From Salinibacterium sp. PAMC 21357 (GTDB lineage: Bacteria > Actinomycetota > Actinomycetes > Actinomycetales > Microbacteriaceae): DNA of 64,000 nt. Position numbers and translations under genes: made by a program. The DNA is taken from positions 1,358,924 to 1,422,923 of the forward strand of contig NZ_AHWA01000004.1 in NCBI RefSeq assembly GCF_000247645.1, given 5' to 3'. Each line of letters begins with the position of its first letter. The stretch's first letter is position 1. This document shows positions 7,760 through 16,816 of this stretch, piece after piece. The notes below the pieces were generated by a model that had not been told where the DNA came from, did not search any database, and worked only from the letters and a program-made list of their open reading frames with translations.

Positions 7760-9880
7760 ATGACCGCGCAGAATCTTCACCAGCTCAGCGCAGCAGGCGT
7801 ACTCCTCGTCGTAGACACGTCAACCGGCACCCCACACATCGTGCACTGGGGTGACGACTGGGGAAGGCATGCCCTCAACGATCTGGCCGTGCTGAATGCC
7901 GAGACGGTGGTGGGGCCCAACGGAGACGTGAGTGTTCCGACAGGCATTTGGCGCGAGAATGCGCGCGGCTTCTTCGGGCGGCCTGCCGTGCGGGCGCGCC
8001 GTTCAGGAGCAGACTGGACTCACCGATTTGATCTTATTTCGGCAGCGACATCCGGTGTCGCCCTGCACTTCGAATCAGAAGATGCCCTTGCGGGCATACG
8101 AGTTTCGCGAACTTTCACGATCGCTGACTCCGGCGTAATTTTGGTGGATTCCACCATCACGAATATCGGTACTGATGGTCTTGAGGTCGATGAGTTCGCC
8201 ACCTGGCTTCCGCTGCCGAACGCGGCAACCGAGTCCATGGATTTCAGCGGCAGATGGGTGAACGAACGCCAGCTATTCCGACGGGATATTCAGCCAGGGC
8301 TCTGGAGCCGCGACATTCTGGAAGGGCGCACGAGCCACGATTCCACGATCATGCAGTTTGCGATGACCGATGGCGCCGACTTTCAACACGGGTCGGTGTG
8401 GGGAGTCGGGTTGCTGTGGAGCGGAAATAGTCGCCACCTCATAGAACGCACTGCCGCCGGCCAAACCGAGATCGGCGCGGCGGAACTATTGCTGCCCGGC
8501 GAAATGATTCTGGCCGCCGACGAGAGCTATGACGCTCCAACCGTGGCAGTAACGTTCTCCACCGACGGCTTCGACGGAGCATCTCACCGGGTGCACGAGT
8601 GGCTGCGGGCCCGCCCCGGCCACCTCGGCGCCGCCTCGCCCCGCCCCCTCACGCTCAACGTCTGGGAGGCCGTCTACTTCGACCATAGCTTCGACAGGCT
8701 CAGTGCCCTAGTGGATGCCGCAGCCGAAGTCGGCGTTGAACGTTTCGTCCTTGACGATGGCTGGTTTGCCGGCCGCCGCGGCGATCACGCGGGTCTCGGC
8801 GACTGGGTGATTGACAAGGGGGTGTGGCCGAACGGGCTGACCCCGATTATCGACCGGGTTCAGGCTGCCGGAATGCAGTTCGGTCTGTGGTTTGAAGGCG
8901 AGATGGTCAATGCGAACTCTGATCTCTACCGCGCGCATCCGGAATGGATTTTTGGCGCTGACGGACGCATCCCGGCAGAGTTGCGCAACCAGCAGGTGCT
9001 CGACCTGACGCATCCCGGCGCCTACGCTCACGTGTTTTCGCAGGTGGACGCGATCCTCAGCACTAACGCCGTCTCGTACATTAAGTGGGACCATAATCGC
9101 CCGCTTGTTGAGCCTTCCCACCGCGGTCACGCCGCGGTGCACGAGCAGACTCTGGCGATCTATCGTCTATTCGATGAGTTGAAGCAGCGGCATCCGCGGC
9201 TAGAAATTGAGTCGTGTGCCTCAGGTGGTGCCCGCATCGATTTGGGGATGGCGCAGCACGCTGATCGCTTCTGGGCTTCAGACTGCAATGACGCGCTCGA
9301 GCGTGAGCGCATTCAGCGCAATACGATGTTCGCGATTCCGCCCGAGATGTTGGGCACCCACATTGGCCCGACGTGGTCGCACACCACTGGCCGAGTGCAC
9401 ACGCTCCAGTTTCGTGCCGCCATCGCCCTCTTCGGTCATGCCGGTATCGAGTGGGACATTACCGAGTGCACGCCAGAAGAGCGGTCGCAGCTTGCCTCGT
9501 GGGCCCAGTACTACAAAGACAAGCGCGCGTTGCTTCACAGTGGCCGTGTCGTGCGTCAGGGCGATGATTTCACTCCTGTGCACGTCCTGGGGGTCGTCTC
9601 CCCAACCCAGGATGCCGCGATCTACAGCTACATTCAGTTGCGGGATATCGGCTCGAACATCCCGGCGCGCATCCGGTTGACGGGCCTTGACCCGGCGGCG
9701 CGGTACAGCGTGCGGCTCGTTGAGCCTGCCGGTTCTACGCCGCAGCCGGTTCGCGCGACACCCCAGTGGTGCGTTGGTGCCGAGGTGAGTGGACAAGCGC
9801 TGGCTGAGGTGGGGCTCTTGGCGCCGATCTTGTTCCCCGAGAGCGCTCTGATCATTGAGGCGACGCGTTTGTCCCAGTGA
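7760..9880 (+). CDS. alpha-galactosidase, glycoside hydrolase family 36
   Basis: 706 residues, the usual length for bacterial GH36. It has an N-terminal beta-sandwich (about 1-300), then a TIM barrel starting at NVWEAVYFDHSFDRL and containing DDGWFAGRRGDHAGLGDW. The nucleophile aspartate is in YIKWDHNR (about residue 443) and the acid/base aspartate in FWASDCND (about residue 508); CASGGARIDLG is the conserved substrate loop. No signal peptide is seen, so galactosides such as raffinose or melibiose are probably split in the cytoplasm after import by the ABC system just upstream. Confidence 0.92.
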   Translation: MTAQNLHQLSAAGVLLVVDTSTGTPHIVHWGDDWGRHALNDLAVLNAETVVGPNGDVSVPTGIWRENARGFFGRPAVRARRSGADWTHRFDLISAATSGVALHFESEDALAGIRVSRTFTIADSGVILVDSTITNIGTDGLEVDEFATWLPLPNAATESMDFSGRWVNERQLFRRDIQPGLWSRDILEGRTSHDSTIMQFAMTDGADFQHGSVWGVGLLWSGNSRHLIERTAAGQTEIGAAELLLPGEMILAADESYDAPTVAVTFSTDGFDGASHRVHEWLRARPGHLGAASPRPLTLNVWEAVYFDHSFDRLSALVDAAAEVGVERFVLDDGWFAGRRGDHAGLGDWVIDKGVWPNGLTPIIDRVQAAGMQFGLWFEGEMVNANSDLYRAHPEWIFGADGRIPAELRNQQVLDLTHPGAYAHVFSQVDAILSTNAVSYIKWDHNRPLVEPSHRGHAAVHEQTLAIYRLFDELKQRHPRLEIESCASGGARIDLGMAQHADRFWASDCNDALERERIQRNTMFAIPPEMLGTHIGPTWSHTTGRVHTLQFRAAIALFGHAGIEWDITECTPEERSQLASWAQYYKDKRALLHSGRVVRQGDDFTPVHVLGVVSPTQDAAIYSYIQLRDIGSNIPARIRLTGLDPAARYSVRLVEPAGSTPQPVRATPQWCVGAEVSGQALAEVGLLAPILFPESALIIEATRLSQ

Positions 9881-9908
9881 TCGCGAGCGGGGCAGTATCA
9901 TCGCGGTG

Positions 9909-10688
9909 ATGATTACTTTCTCGCGGCGAGGTTTGCACGGCCACGTTGTTGACGTGCTCGGCCGCCGCATTATGCGCGGTCAACTGGTGTCGGGCGAGAT
10001 CATCGATCAGGATGCTCTACTCACCGAATTTCAGGTGAGCCGTACCGTTATCCGCGAAGCGATCAAAGTACTGACGACGAAGGGCCTTGTGGATGCCCGC
10101 CCGCGATTGGGCACCTTCGTGACCGAGCGGCAGCGCTGGCAACTACTCGATAGCGACGTCATGACGTGGCGGTCTGAGGGTACGCCCGACGCCCTGCTTG
10201 TGCTTGAGCTGAGTGAGGTGCGCCAAGTTCTTGAGCCTGCCGCCGCCCGACTAGCCGCTGTGCGCCGCACCCCGGAACAGTGTGCCGAGATTCAGGATGC
10301 AATGACCGCGCTCGTGGCGACCTTCGAGAGCACCGAGGCCGCGTCGCGCGGGGCGGCATCGCACGCGGCTGCATCTCATGCAGCAGCCGACCTAGCGTTC
10401 CATCGGGCAGTGCTTGCAGCATCCGGCAATGAACTATTGGCACGGTTTGAAGTGGTGCTCGAGCCTGCGCTTCACGCGCGCGACGAACTGGCTTTTGAGA
10501 ATGAGACGACCTCCCAGTTCTTGGTGGAGCATCAAGCTGTTGTCACCGCCATTGTGGCTCAGGATGCCGATGCCGCCCAGGCAGCTATGAAGCTGTTAAT
10601 GGATCAGTCAAACCGCGACTCCGAAACACTCGTGAGCACGGATGCTGAGGGCGCTGAGCTCGTGAAGAGTCGCAAGCCGGCACTTTAG
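9909..10688 (+). CDS. FadR/GntR family regulator with FCD domain
   Basis: 259 residues. The N-terminal wHTH has the GntR pattern (VVDVLGRRIMRGQL, DQDALLTEFQVSRTVIREAIKVL, GLVDARPRLGTFV). The C-terminal all-helical FCD domain contains LELSEVRQVLEPAAARLAA and a metal-site-like ADLAFHRAVLAASGN with further histidine in VEHQAVVTAI. FadR-type regulators of this class commonly sense sugar acids such as galactonate, gluconate or uronates. It sits between the alpha-galactosidase and an SDR/galactonate dehydratase pair, so control of galactonate-type catabolism is the likely role. The start may equally be GTG 9906. Confidence 0.85.
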   Translation: MITFSRRGLHGHVVDVLGRRIMRGQLVSGEIIDQDALLTEFQVSRTVIREAIKVLTTKGLVDARPRLGTFVTERQRWQLLDSDVMTWRSEGTPDALLVLELSEVRQVLEPAAARLAAVRRTPEQCAEIQDAMTALVATFESTEAASRGAASHAAASHAAADLAFHRAVLAASGNELLARFEVVLEPALHARDELAFENETTSQFLVEHQAVVTAIVAQDADAAQAAMKLLMDQSNRDSETLVSTDAEGAELVKSRKPAL

Positions 10689-10705
10689 TGACGAAGGGAT
10701 CAAGC

Positions 10706-11443
10706 ATGATGCGCACCGTCCTTATCAGTGGAGCAGGTCACGGAATCGGGGCTGCAGCCGCGCGCGCTTTTGCGGACGCCGGCGACGATGTTGTTGTTAC
10801 CGACATCGATGTGGATGCCGCGCAGGCAGTCGCTGCTGAGATCCGAGCAACTGGCGCAGCGGCCACCGGCAACTTTCTTGACGTTGCCGACCCCGAAGCG
10901 TGGGAGACACTTTCGCGCGAATTGCGCGCCGCTCAGCGTCCGCCCGCCGTGATCGTCAACAACGCCTTCTTTCAGGTCGCCGGAGTCGCCCACGAGCAGA
11001 CTGAAGACAACTGGAGCAAGCAGCTCTCGGTGACCCTCTCTTCCGTGTACCGCTCTATGCGCACCTTCCACGACACCCTCACTGCAGCGCGGGGAAACAT
11101 GGTCAATGTTTCGAGTGTTCACGGTGTGCTTGCGTGGGCTGAACAGCCTGCCTACGCTGCGGCCAAGGGTGGTCTGATTTCGTTGACCCGCCAGCTATCT
11201 CTCGACTACGCACCACACGTTCGCGTGAACGTTGTGCTTCCCGGTGCAATCCAGACGCGCCAATGGAACCACCAAAGCTCTGAAGATCGGCAACGTGCTG
11301 AGCGCCAAGCAACATTGCAACGATTGGGCACTCCCGAAGAAGTTGCCTCGGTCATCCAATTCTTAGCTGGCGATGGCGCCTCATACGTTACCGGCGCATC
11401 GCTGCTCGTCGATGGGGGAATGACGACCACCCTCGGCGCTTAG
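10706..11443 (+). CDS. SDR family NAD(P)-dependent oxidoreductase
   Basis: 245 residues, classical short-chain dehydrogenase. The Rossmann motif is GAGHGIG, NNAF replaces the usual NNAG, and the catalytic Ser, Tyr and Lys are in NVSSVHG and YAAAKGG. ATG 10706 is chosen because GAAGGG lies 7 bp ahead; a GTG at 10688 overlaps the previous stop but has no ribosome binding site. It follows the FadR gene closely and faces the galactonate-dehydratase-like gene tail to tail, so sugar or sugar-lactone oxidation, for example of galactose, is a reasonable but unproven role. Confidence 0.8.
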   Translation: MMRTVLISGAGHGIGAAAARAFADAGDDVVVTDIDVDAAQAVAAEIRATGAAATGNFLDVADPEAWETLSRELRAAQRPPAVIVNNAFFQVAGVAHEQTEDNWSKQLSVTLSSVYRSMRTFHDTLTAARGNMVNVSSVHGVLAWAEQPAYAAAKGGLISLTRQLSLDYAPHVRVNVVLPGAIQTRQWNHQSSEDRQRAERQATLQRLGTPEEVASVIQFLAGDGASYVTGASLLVDGGMTTTLGA

Positions 11444-11453
11444 CGCGGGGTCG

Positions 11454-12599
11454 TTACCATTCGGCGAGAGCGCCGTCGTCGTTGCGCCATACAGGGGAGC
11501 GCCACTGGTGCCCCACCTTATCGGCGGCGCGCACCGCGGCTTCGTCAATATCAATGCCGAGCCCCGGCTTGGTGAGACGTTCGATGTACCCACTCGTGAA
11601 GTCGAAGACGCTCGTATCCATCAGGTACTCGAGCACGTCTGACCCGACGTTGTAGTGGATGCCGATGCTCTGTTCCTGAATAAGAAAGTTCGGTGTGTTG
11701 AACCCGACTTGCAAACTCGACGCCAAGGCAATGGGCCCTAGGGGACAGTGCGGCGCGAGTTGAGCGTCGAACATGTCGGCGAGGGCGGCGATGCGGCGCA
11801 CTTCGGAGATTCCGCCGGCGTGAGAGAGGTCGGGCTGAACGACGGCGATACCGGCTTGGAGCGGCCCGAGGAACTCATTGCGGGAAAAGAGGCGCTCGCC
11901 GGTGGAGATGGGGATCGACGTTGAGGCGACAATGCCGTCAAGTAGGTGCGACTTTTCGGGCACGACGGGTTCTTCAACGAAGAGGGGAGCGTAGGGCTCG
12001 AGCAGGGGGAGCACGCGGCGCGAGTTGGCCACGGTCATCCGTCCGTGAAAGTCGATCGCCATGTCACGGTCGGGGCCGAGAACTTCGCGCGCGAGGGCGG
12101 CCCGTTCGACAACTTCGTTGATGGCGCTGACGGTGCCGATGGGCTTCATCCGTCCGCTGCCGTTCATTTTGACGGCGGTGAGACCAGAGCTCACTTGTTG
12201 GGCAATGTTGTCGCGCAGTTCAGACGGCTCGTCGCCGCCGACCCAGCCATACATGCGGATGCGGTCGCGCACGGCGCCACCGAGCAGATCATGCACGGGA
12301 ACGCCGTGGGCTTTGCCGGCGATATCCCACAGGGCTTGATCAATGCCAGCGATAGCGCTGGAGGCTACGGGGCCGCCGCGGTAAAACCCGCCGCGGGTGA
12401 GTACTTGCCAGTGGTCTTCAATGCGGGTGGCGTCGAGCCCCACGAGGTATTCGGCGTGCTGTTCGACGGCAGCGCGAACGATATCGGCTTGGCCTTCGAC
12501 GACGGGCTCGCCCCAACCAACAATGCCGTCGTCGGTCTCAATGCGCACGAACAGCCAGCGTGGCGGCACCAGGAATGTTTCGATGCGTGCGATCTTCAC
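11454..12599 (-). CDS. dgoD: enolase-superfamily sugar acid dehydratase, galactonate dehydratase-like
   Basis: 381 residues. The protein opens VKIARIETFLVPPRWLFVRIE and WGEPVVEGQ, very close to D-galactonate dehydratase. Metal ligands of the mandelate racemase subgroup appear in order: DFHGRM (Asp), FVEEPV (Glu), STGERL (Glu); HCPLGPIALA holds the catalytic His. The GTG start at 12599 is supported by GAGGGA about 5 bp upstream; a longer frame to 12665 has no such signal. The reaction would be dehydration of galactonate to 2-keto-3-deoxygalactonate. It is convergent with the SDR gene. Other sugar acid substrates cannot be excluded. Confidence 0.8.
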   Translation of the reverse strand: MKIARIETFLVPPRWLFVRIETDDGIVGWGEPVVEGQADIVRAAVEQHAEYLVGLDATRIEDHWQVLTRGGFYRGGPVASSAIAGIDQALWDIAGKAHGVPVHDLLGGAVRDRIRMYGWVGGDEPSELRDNIAQQVSSGLTAVKMNGSGRMKPIGTVSAINEVVERAALAREVLGPDRDMAIDFHGRMTVANSRRVLPLLEPYAPLFVEEPVVPEKSHLLDGIVASTSIPISTGERLFSRNEFLGPLQAGIAVVQPDLSHAGGISEVRRIAALADMFDAQLAPHCPLGPIALASSLQVGFNTPNFLIQEQSIGIHYNVGSDVLEYLMDTSVFDFTSGYIERLTKPGLGIDIDEAAVRAADKVGHQWRSPVWRNDDGALAEW

Positions 12600-12613
12600 G
12601 ATGCTCCCTCGAG

Positions 12614-12636
12614 TAGTAAATCCTATTATCGTACTA
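12614..12636 (-). promoter_or_regulatory. inverted repeat in the dgoD promoter region
   Basis: TAGTA (12614-12618) and TACTA (12632-12636) flank 13 bp, centred about 26 bp upstream of the dgoD start. On the minus strand a GATAAT box lies inside the repeat, so a bound repressor would cover the -10 element. The FadR-type regulator at 9909 is a candidate ligand-responsive protein. Confidence 0.35.
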
Positions 12637-12700
12637 TTCGCACGACGGGTAACGGAAAGCGGCAACTAGAGTGAGCAACGTCATCACTGCTCGTTGACGT

Positions 12701-12723
12701 TAAAAATCGCCCCCTTTGGCGAT
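12701..12723 (-). terminator. possible minus-strand terminator between dgoD and GAPDH
   Basis: Stem ATCGCC (12706-12711) with GGCGAT (12718-12723) and a 6 nt loop; read on the minus strand it is followed by TTTTTA. It could stop antisense transcription entering dgoD from the right. No minus-strand gene precedes it, so function is unclear. Confidence 0.35.
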
Positions 12724-12852
12724 CTCTAAAGTGTTGCCAGAACTGCGCCCGCCCGCCCCCGCGTGCCGAGCATCCGTCTGGGAGAATGGACGCGGGCCAG
12801 CCGCGTTACAAGCGCGCTCGCGGCCCGTGACTCTGCAGTCGGAAGGAACCTG

Positions 12853-14307
12853 ATGCAACGCGAACACAGCGACGAATTTGCCCGATGGAATGCCCGCCAA
12901 GAACTGGCTGAGGCAATGATCCCCCTCATCGGTGGGCTGTATCGCAACCGCGGCGTCGTGACCTCGATTCATGGCCGCCGCCTCATCAACCAGTCGCCAG
13001 TCGAAGTGCTCAAGGCTCACCGCTTTGCGCGTCAGCTCAACGAGAGCGAACTGCCGATCGAAGAGACCATGCCGATGATGCTCGCTCTGTCGGCAATGCC
13101 GCTGAATTCGGCATCCATTGATCTGGCAAAGCTCGTTAACCGTTTTCGCGAAGTGGGCGGCGAACTCAGCGAGTTCTTGGCTGCCGAACTCGAACCGGTG
13201 CTCAAAAACGGCCACGAGACGAAACCGGTGGGCGCGGATGTTGTCCTCTACGGTTTCGGACGCATCGGTCGGCTGCTGGCCCGCATCCTCATCGCGCACG
13301 CCGGCAACGGCGAAGGGCTCCGTTTGCGGGCCATCGTTGTGCGAAAGGGATCAGACAACGACCTCGTGAAGCGTGCCAGCCTGCTGCGTCGTGACAGTGT
13401 TCACGGTCCCTTCGAGGGCACCATCTCGGTCGACACCGAAGCGAACACGATCCTGGCAAACGGCACCCTAATCCAGGTCATTTACTCGAACGATCCCGCC
13501 ACGATCGACTACACCGAATACGGCATTTCGGATGCCATCGTCGTCGACAACACCGGTCGCTGGCGAGACGAAGAGGGCCTCAGCCAACACCTCAAGTCAA
13601 CGGGTGTGAAGCGTGTACTGCTCACCGCTCCCGGCAAGGGCGACATCAAGAACATCGTGTTTGGGCTCAACCACGACACAATCTCAGACGCCGACACCAT
13701 CCTCTCTGCTGCGTCGTGCACCACGAACGCGATTTCGCCGGTGCTGAAAGCCATCAATGACCAGTACGGCATTGAGCACGGTCACGTCGAGACGGTGCAC
13801 TCGTACACGAATGACCAAAACCTTACCGACAACTTCCACTCCGGCGACCGCCGTGGCCGCTCCGCGCCGATGAACATGGTCATCACCGAAACGGGAGCGG
13901 CGAAAGCAGTCGCAAAGGCTGTCCCCGAGCTGGCGGGGTTGCTCACCGGCAGCGCCATCCGGGTTCCCACCCCGAATGTGTCAATGGCGATTCTGAACCT
14001 CAATCTCGCGACTGAAACCACGCGCGACGAAGTGAACCGTTACCTGCGCAATCTCTCCCTTGATTCGACTCTGCAGCAGCAGATCGACTTCATCGACTCG
14101 CCGGAGGTCGTGTCTAGTGACTTCACCGGCTCGCACCGTGCCGGCATCGTTGATGGCCTTGCAACGATCAGCACGGGCAAGCACCTCGTGTTGTACGTCT
14201 GGTACGACAACGAGTTTGGCTACACCAGCCAGGTGGTGCGCGTTATTGAACATATGGGCCAAACTCACCCGCAAGTTATTCCCGAACGCGCCGTAGTCGG
14301 AGCATAA
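12853..14307 (+). CDS. gap: glyceraldehyde-3-phosphate dehydrogenase, long form
   Basis: 484 residues, about 150 longer than standard GAPDH at the N-terminus. The extra helical region (about 1-125) is followed by the NAD(P) motif GFGRIGRLLARIL, catalytic Cys in SAASCTTNAISPVL, and the C-terminal YVWYDNEFGYTSQVVR. This matches the second, roughly 480-residue GAPDH of Corynebacterium and relatives (GapB/GapX type), which works mainly in the gluconeogenic direction. GGAAGGA precedes ATG 12853 by 5 bp; a longer frame from 12763 lacks this signal. No operon partner is evident. Confidence 0.88.
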   Translation: MQREHSDEFARWNARQELAEAMIPLIGGLYRNRGVVTSIHGRRLINQSPVEVLKAHRFARQLNESELPIEETMPMMLALSAMPLNSASIDLAKLVNRFREVGGELSEFLAAELEPVLKNGHETKPVGADVVLYGFGRIGRLLARILIAHAGNGEGLRLRAIVVRKGSDNDLVKRASLLRRDSVHGPFEGTISVDTEANTILANGTLIQVIYSNDPATIDYTEYGISDAIVVDNTGRWRDEEGLSQHLKSTGVKRVLLTAPGKGDIKNIVFGLNHDTISDADTILSAASCTTNAISPVLKAINDQYGIEHGHVETVHSYTNDQNLTDNFHSGDRRGRSAPMNMVITETGAAKAVAKAVPELAGLLTGSAIRVPTPNVSMAILNLNLATETTRDEVNRYLRNLSLDSTLQQQIDFIDSPEVVSSDFTGSHRAGIVDGLATISTGKHLVLYVWYDNEFGYTSQVVRVIEHMGQTHPQVIPERAVVGA

Positions 14308-14397
14308 TTTTCCGAACTGTGATCGAGTTGCGCTCACTGTTAACGCTGTGGGCGTAACAAAGGAAAACTCTCAGCGCTCTCGTGTGAACATCATTAA

Positions 14398-15426
14398 ATG
14401 AACGATTCCGCGCTTCCTGTAATTGACCTCTCGCTACTCGACGGCGGCCCAGAAGCGGCTGCCAAGTTCCGGGATGATTTGCTGAGTGCTACCCACGATG
14501 TTGGGTTCTTTTACCTTGTCGGGCACGGCGTCGACGAGACGTTGATGGATGACCTGCTCGCGGCATCCCGTGAGTTCTTCGACCTTCCTGAAGACCAAAA
14601 GCTTGCCGTCGAAAACACGAACAGCCCGCAGTTCCGCGGTTACACGCGTGTGGGCGGAGAGCTCACCGAAGGCAAGACCGACTGGCGTGAGCAAATCGAC
14701 GTTGGCCCCGAGCGCGACCTTGTCGACAATGCTGCCGGTCATGCTGACTACTGGCGCCTTGAAGGCCCCAATCTGTGGCCGGATGCTCTGCCCCAGCTTC
14801 GTGGCCTAGTGAACGAGTGGAACGACAAGCTCAGTGCCGTCTCGCTTCGCCTGTTGCGCGCGTGGGCTCAGGCCCTCGGCGCCCCCGAAGATGTCTTCGA
14901 TGCTGCGTTTGCTGACAAACCGTTCCCGCAGTTGAAAATCGTGCGGTATCCCGGCGAATCTAACCCGGAGCCCAAGCAGGGCGTCGGTGCCCACCGTGAC
15001 GGTGGTGTGCTGACTCTGCTGATGGTGGAGCCAGGCAAGGGCGGACTGCAGGTCGACTACAACGGAGAATGGGTGGATGTCCCACCCAAGCCAGGTGCGT
15101 TTGTCGTGAATATTGGTGAGATGCTCGAGCTCGCGACCGAGGGTTACCTCAAGGCGACGCTGCACCGCGTCATCTCTCCGCTGATCGGTGATGACCGCAT
15201 TTCGATTCCCTTCTTCTTCAACCCGGCGCTCGACACCGTGATGCCGCAGTTGCAGTTGCCGCCCGAGCTTGCCGCTCAAGCGCGCGGACTCTCGCTCGAC
15301 CCCACGAACAGCCCGATCCTCGAAACCTACGGAGACAATGCGCTCCGCTACCGAATGCGGGCGCACCCCAACGTCGCCCAGATTCATCACGACGATCTGA
15401 TCCAGGGCCCGCGGGGTGCGATCTAA
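14398..15426 (+). CDS. 2-oxoglutarate/Fe(II)-dependent oxygenase, isopenicillin N synthase-like
   Basis: 342 residues. An N-terminal DIOX_N domain (PVIDLSLLDG, GFFYLVGHGV, SREFFDLPEDQKL) precedes the double-stranded beta-helix core. Iron ligands are His and Asp in GAHRDGGVLTLL (about residues 199 and 201) and His in ATLHRVI (about 256); the Arg/Ser pair for 2-oxoglutarate is in RISIPFFFNP. The substrate is unknown. The gene stands alone with an intrinsic terminator 24 bp after its stop. There is no clear ribosome binding site before ATG 14398. Confidence 0.85.
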   Translation: MNDSALPVIDLSLLDGGPEAAAKFRDDLLSATHDVGFFYLVGHGVDETLMDDLLAASREFFDLPEDQKLAVENTNSPQFRGYTRVGGELTEGKTDWREQIDVGPERDLVDNAAGHADYWRLEGPNLWPDALPQLRGLVNEWNDKLSAVSLRLLRAWAQALGAPEDVFDAAFADKPFPQLKIVRYPGESNPEPKQGVGAHRDGGVLTLLMVEPGKGGLQVDYNGEWVDVPPKPGAFVVNIGEMLELATEGYLKATLHRVISPLIGDDRISIPFFFNPALDTVMPQLQLPPELAAQARGLSLDPTNSPILETYGDNALRYRMRAHPNVAQIHHDDLIQGPRGAI

Positions 15427-15449
15427 ACCTGCTCGCTAACGCGACTCAC

Positions 15450-15484
15450 ATGCGGCTCACCCTTGCGGGTAGGCCGCATTTTGT
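15450..15484 (+). terminator. intrinsic terminator after the oxygenase gene
   Basis: ATGCGGC (15450-15456) pairs with GCCGCAT (15473-15479), continued after a small internal loop by ACCC / GGGT around a TTGC tetraloop. TTTTG follows. Confidence 0.75.
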
Positions 15485-15518
15485 CGTTGTGCGTTGCCCG
15501 ATCGCGCTCTGCCCCTTC

Positions 15519-15597
15519 GGAAATTCAGGAGATTTGGTTTTCTCGGGGCGCTGACCCGCTGCGGACGCCGAATACGGTGCCAATCTCCTGAGTTTCC
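15519..15597. repeat. long inverted repeat of unknown nature
   Basis: An arm at 15519-15537 and an arm at 15580-15597 are near-perfect inverted copies: both contain TCAGGAGATT or its complement AATCTCCTGA, flanked by GGAAA/TTTCC and GG/CC. The 42 bp between them is GC-rich and has no gene. It is downstream of the terminator at 15450 and about 110 bp ahead of the next gene, so it is more likely an interspersed palindromic element than a terminator. Confidence 0.6.
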
Positions 15598-15709
15598 AAA
15601 AGTCAGCGGAAGCCACACGGCAGCGGCTTGGCCGCCGCATTGCCGCGTGACGGCGTTTGATATATCGTTTGATCACAAGATTTACCGTCTACGAGAGCCG
15701 GAGTTGTCT

Positions 15710-16816
15710 GTGTCGCCCTTCCCCGAACGTGAGCCAGCCGAGGCGTACACGCTGGCGTTGCCCCAGCATCCGCGTCCGATTGTCATGATCGGCGCCGGCG
15801 GCATCGTCAAAGACGCGCACCTGCCTGCCTACCGCAAAGCGGGTTTCGAGGTGTGGGGGATCGTCAACCGCACCGCAGCCAAGGCGCAGGTTCTCGCCGA
15901 CGAGTTCGACATCCCGAATGTCTTCACCTCGCTGTCGGATGCCGTAGCAGCGGCCCCGAAAAACGCCGTCTACGACCTCGCGCTCATGCCCGAGCAGTAC
16001 CCGGCGGTGCTCGACCAGCTGCCCGATGGAGCGGCCGTGCTCATCCAGAAGCCGTTCGGCCAGAATCTTGCCGAGGCGCGCGTGCTACTCGAGATCTGTC
16101 ACCGCAAGAACCTTGTTGCTGCGGTGAACACGCAGCTGCGGTTCGCGCCGTACATCGCGGCCGCCCGCACGCTGATCGCCGAGGGTGCAATCGGTGAGCT
16201 CTATGACCTGGAGATCCGTATCGCCACCGAGACGCCGTGGGAGATCTTCCCTCACGTGCTCGGCATCGAACGGCTCGAGCTCAACATGCACAGCGTGCAC
16301 TATCTGGATCTGGTGCGTTCATTCTTGGGCGACCCGGACAGCGTGAGCGCAGCGACGGTGCGGCATCCGGCCAAGCCTCAAGTCTCGAACACGCGCTCGA
16401 CGATCATCATGCGGTACCGCGATCGCCCACTGCGGGTCACGATCAGCACGAACCACGATCACGGATTCGGTGGCGAGTTCGAAGAGGCCTTCGTCAAGTG
16501 GGAGGGCAACAAGGGCGCCATTCGCGCGCAGCTGGGCCTCATGCTCGACTATCCGCGCGGCGGCCCCGACGCTCTCGCGATCGCGTATACCGACAAGCCT
16601 GAGCTGGGCTGGCAGCCGGTGCCGTTCGAGGGCAGCTGGTTCCCGGATGCCTTCATCGGTTCGATGAGCGCGCTGCAGCGCTACCTCGAGGGCTCAATAT
16701 CTGAACTTCCGACCTCGGTCGACGACGTCATGCACACCATGGCGGTCGTCGAGGCCGGCTATGAATCACAAGAGCGCGAAGGTATCGCGCTGGCAACGAA
16801 GGAGAACACTCAGTGA
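15710..16816 (+). CDS. Gfo/Idh/MocA family oxidoreductase
   Basis: 368 residues. The Rossmann motif is VMIGAGGIVKDAHLPAYRKAG and the family lysine is in IQKPFGQNL (the usual EKP is changed to QKP). A C-terminal alpha/beta domain follows with LNMHSVHYLDLVRSFLGDP. These enzymes oxidise or reduce sugars with NAD(P). GTG 15710 is preceded by CGGAG and begins just before the conserved core; the frame extends to 15494 but through the inverted repeat. It overlaps the FAH gene by 4 bp, giving a coupled three-gene unit. Confidence 0.82.
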   Translation: MSPFPEREPAEAYTLALPQHPRPIVMIGAGGIVKDAHLPAYRKAGFEVWGIVNRTAAKAQVLADEFDIPNVFTSLSDAVAAAPKNAVYDLALMPEQYPAVLDQLPDGAAVLIQKPFGQNLAEARVLLEICHRKNLVAAVNTQLRFAPYIAAARTLIAEGAIGELYDLEIRIATETPWEIFPHVLGIERLELNMHSVHYLDLVRSFLGDPDSVSAATVRHPAKPQVSNTRSTIIMRYRDRPLRVTISTNHDHGFGGEFEEAFVKWEGNKGAIRAQLGLMLDYPRGGPDALAIAYTDKPELGWQPVPFEGSWFPDAFIGSMSALQRYLEGSISELPTSVDDVMHTMAVVEAGYESQEREGIALATKENTQ

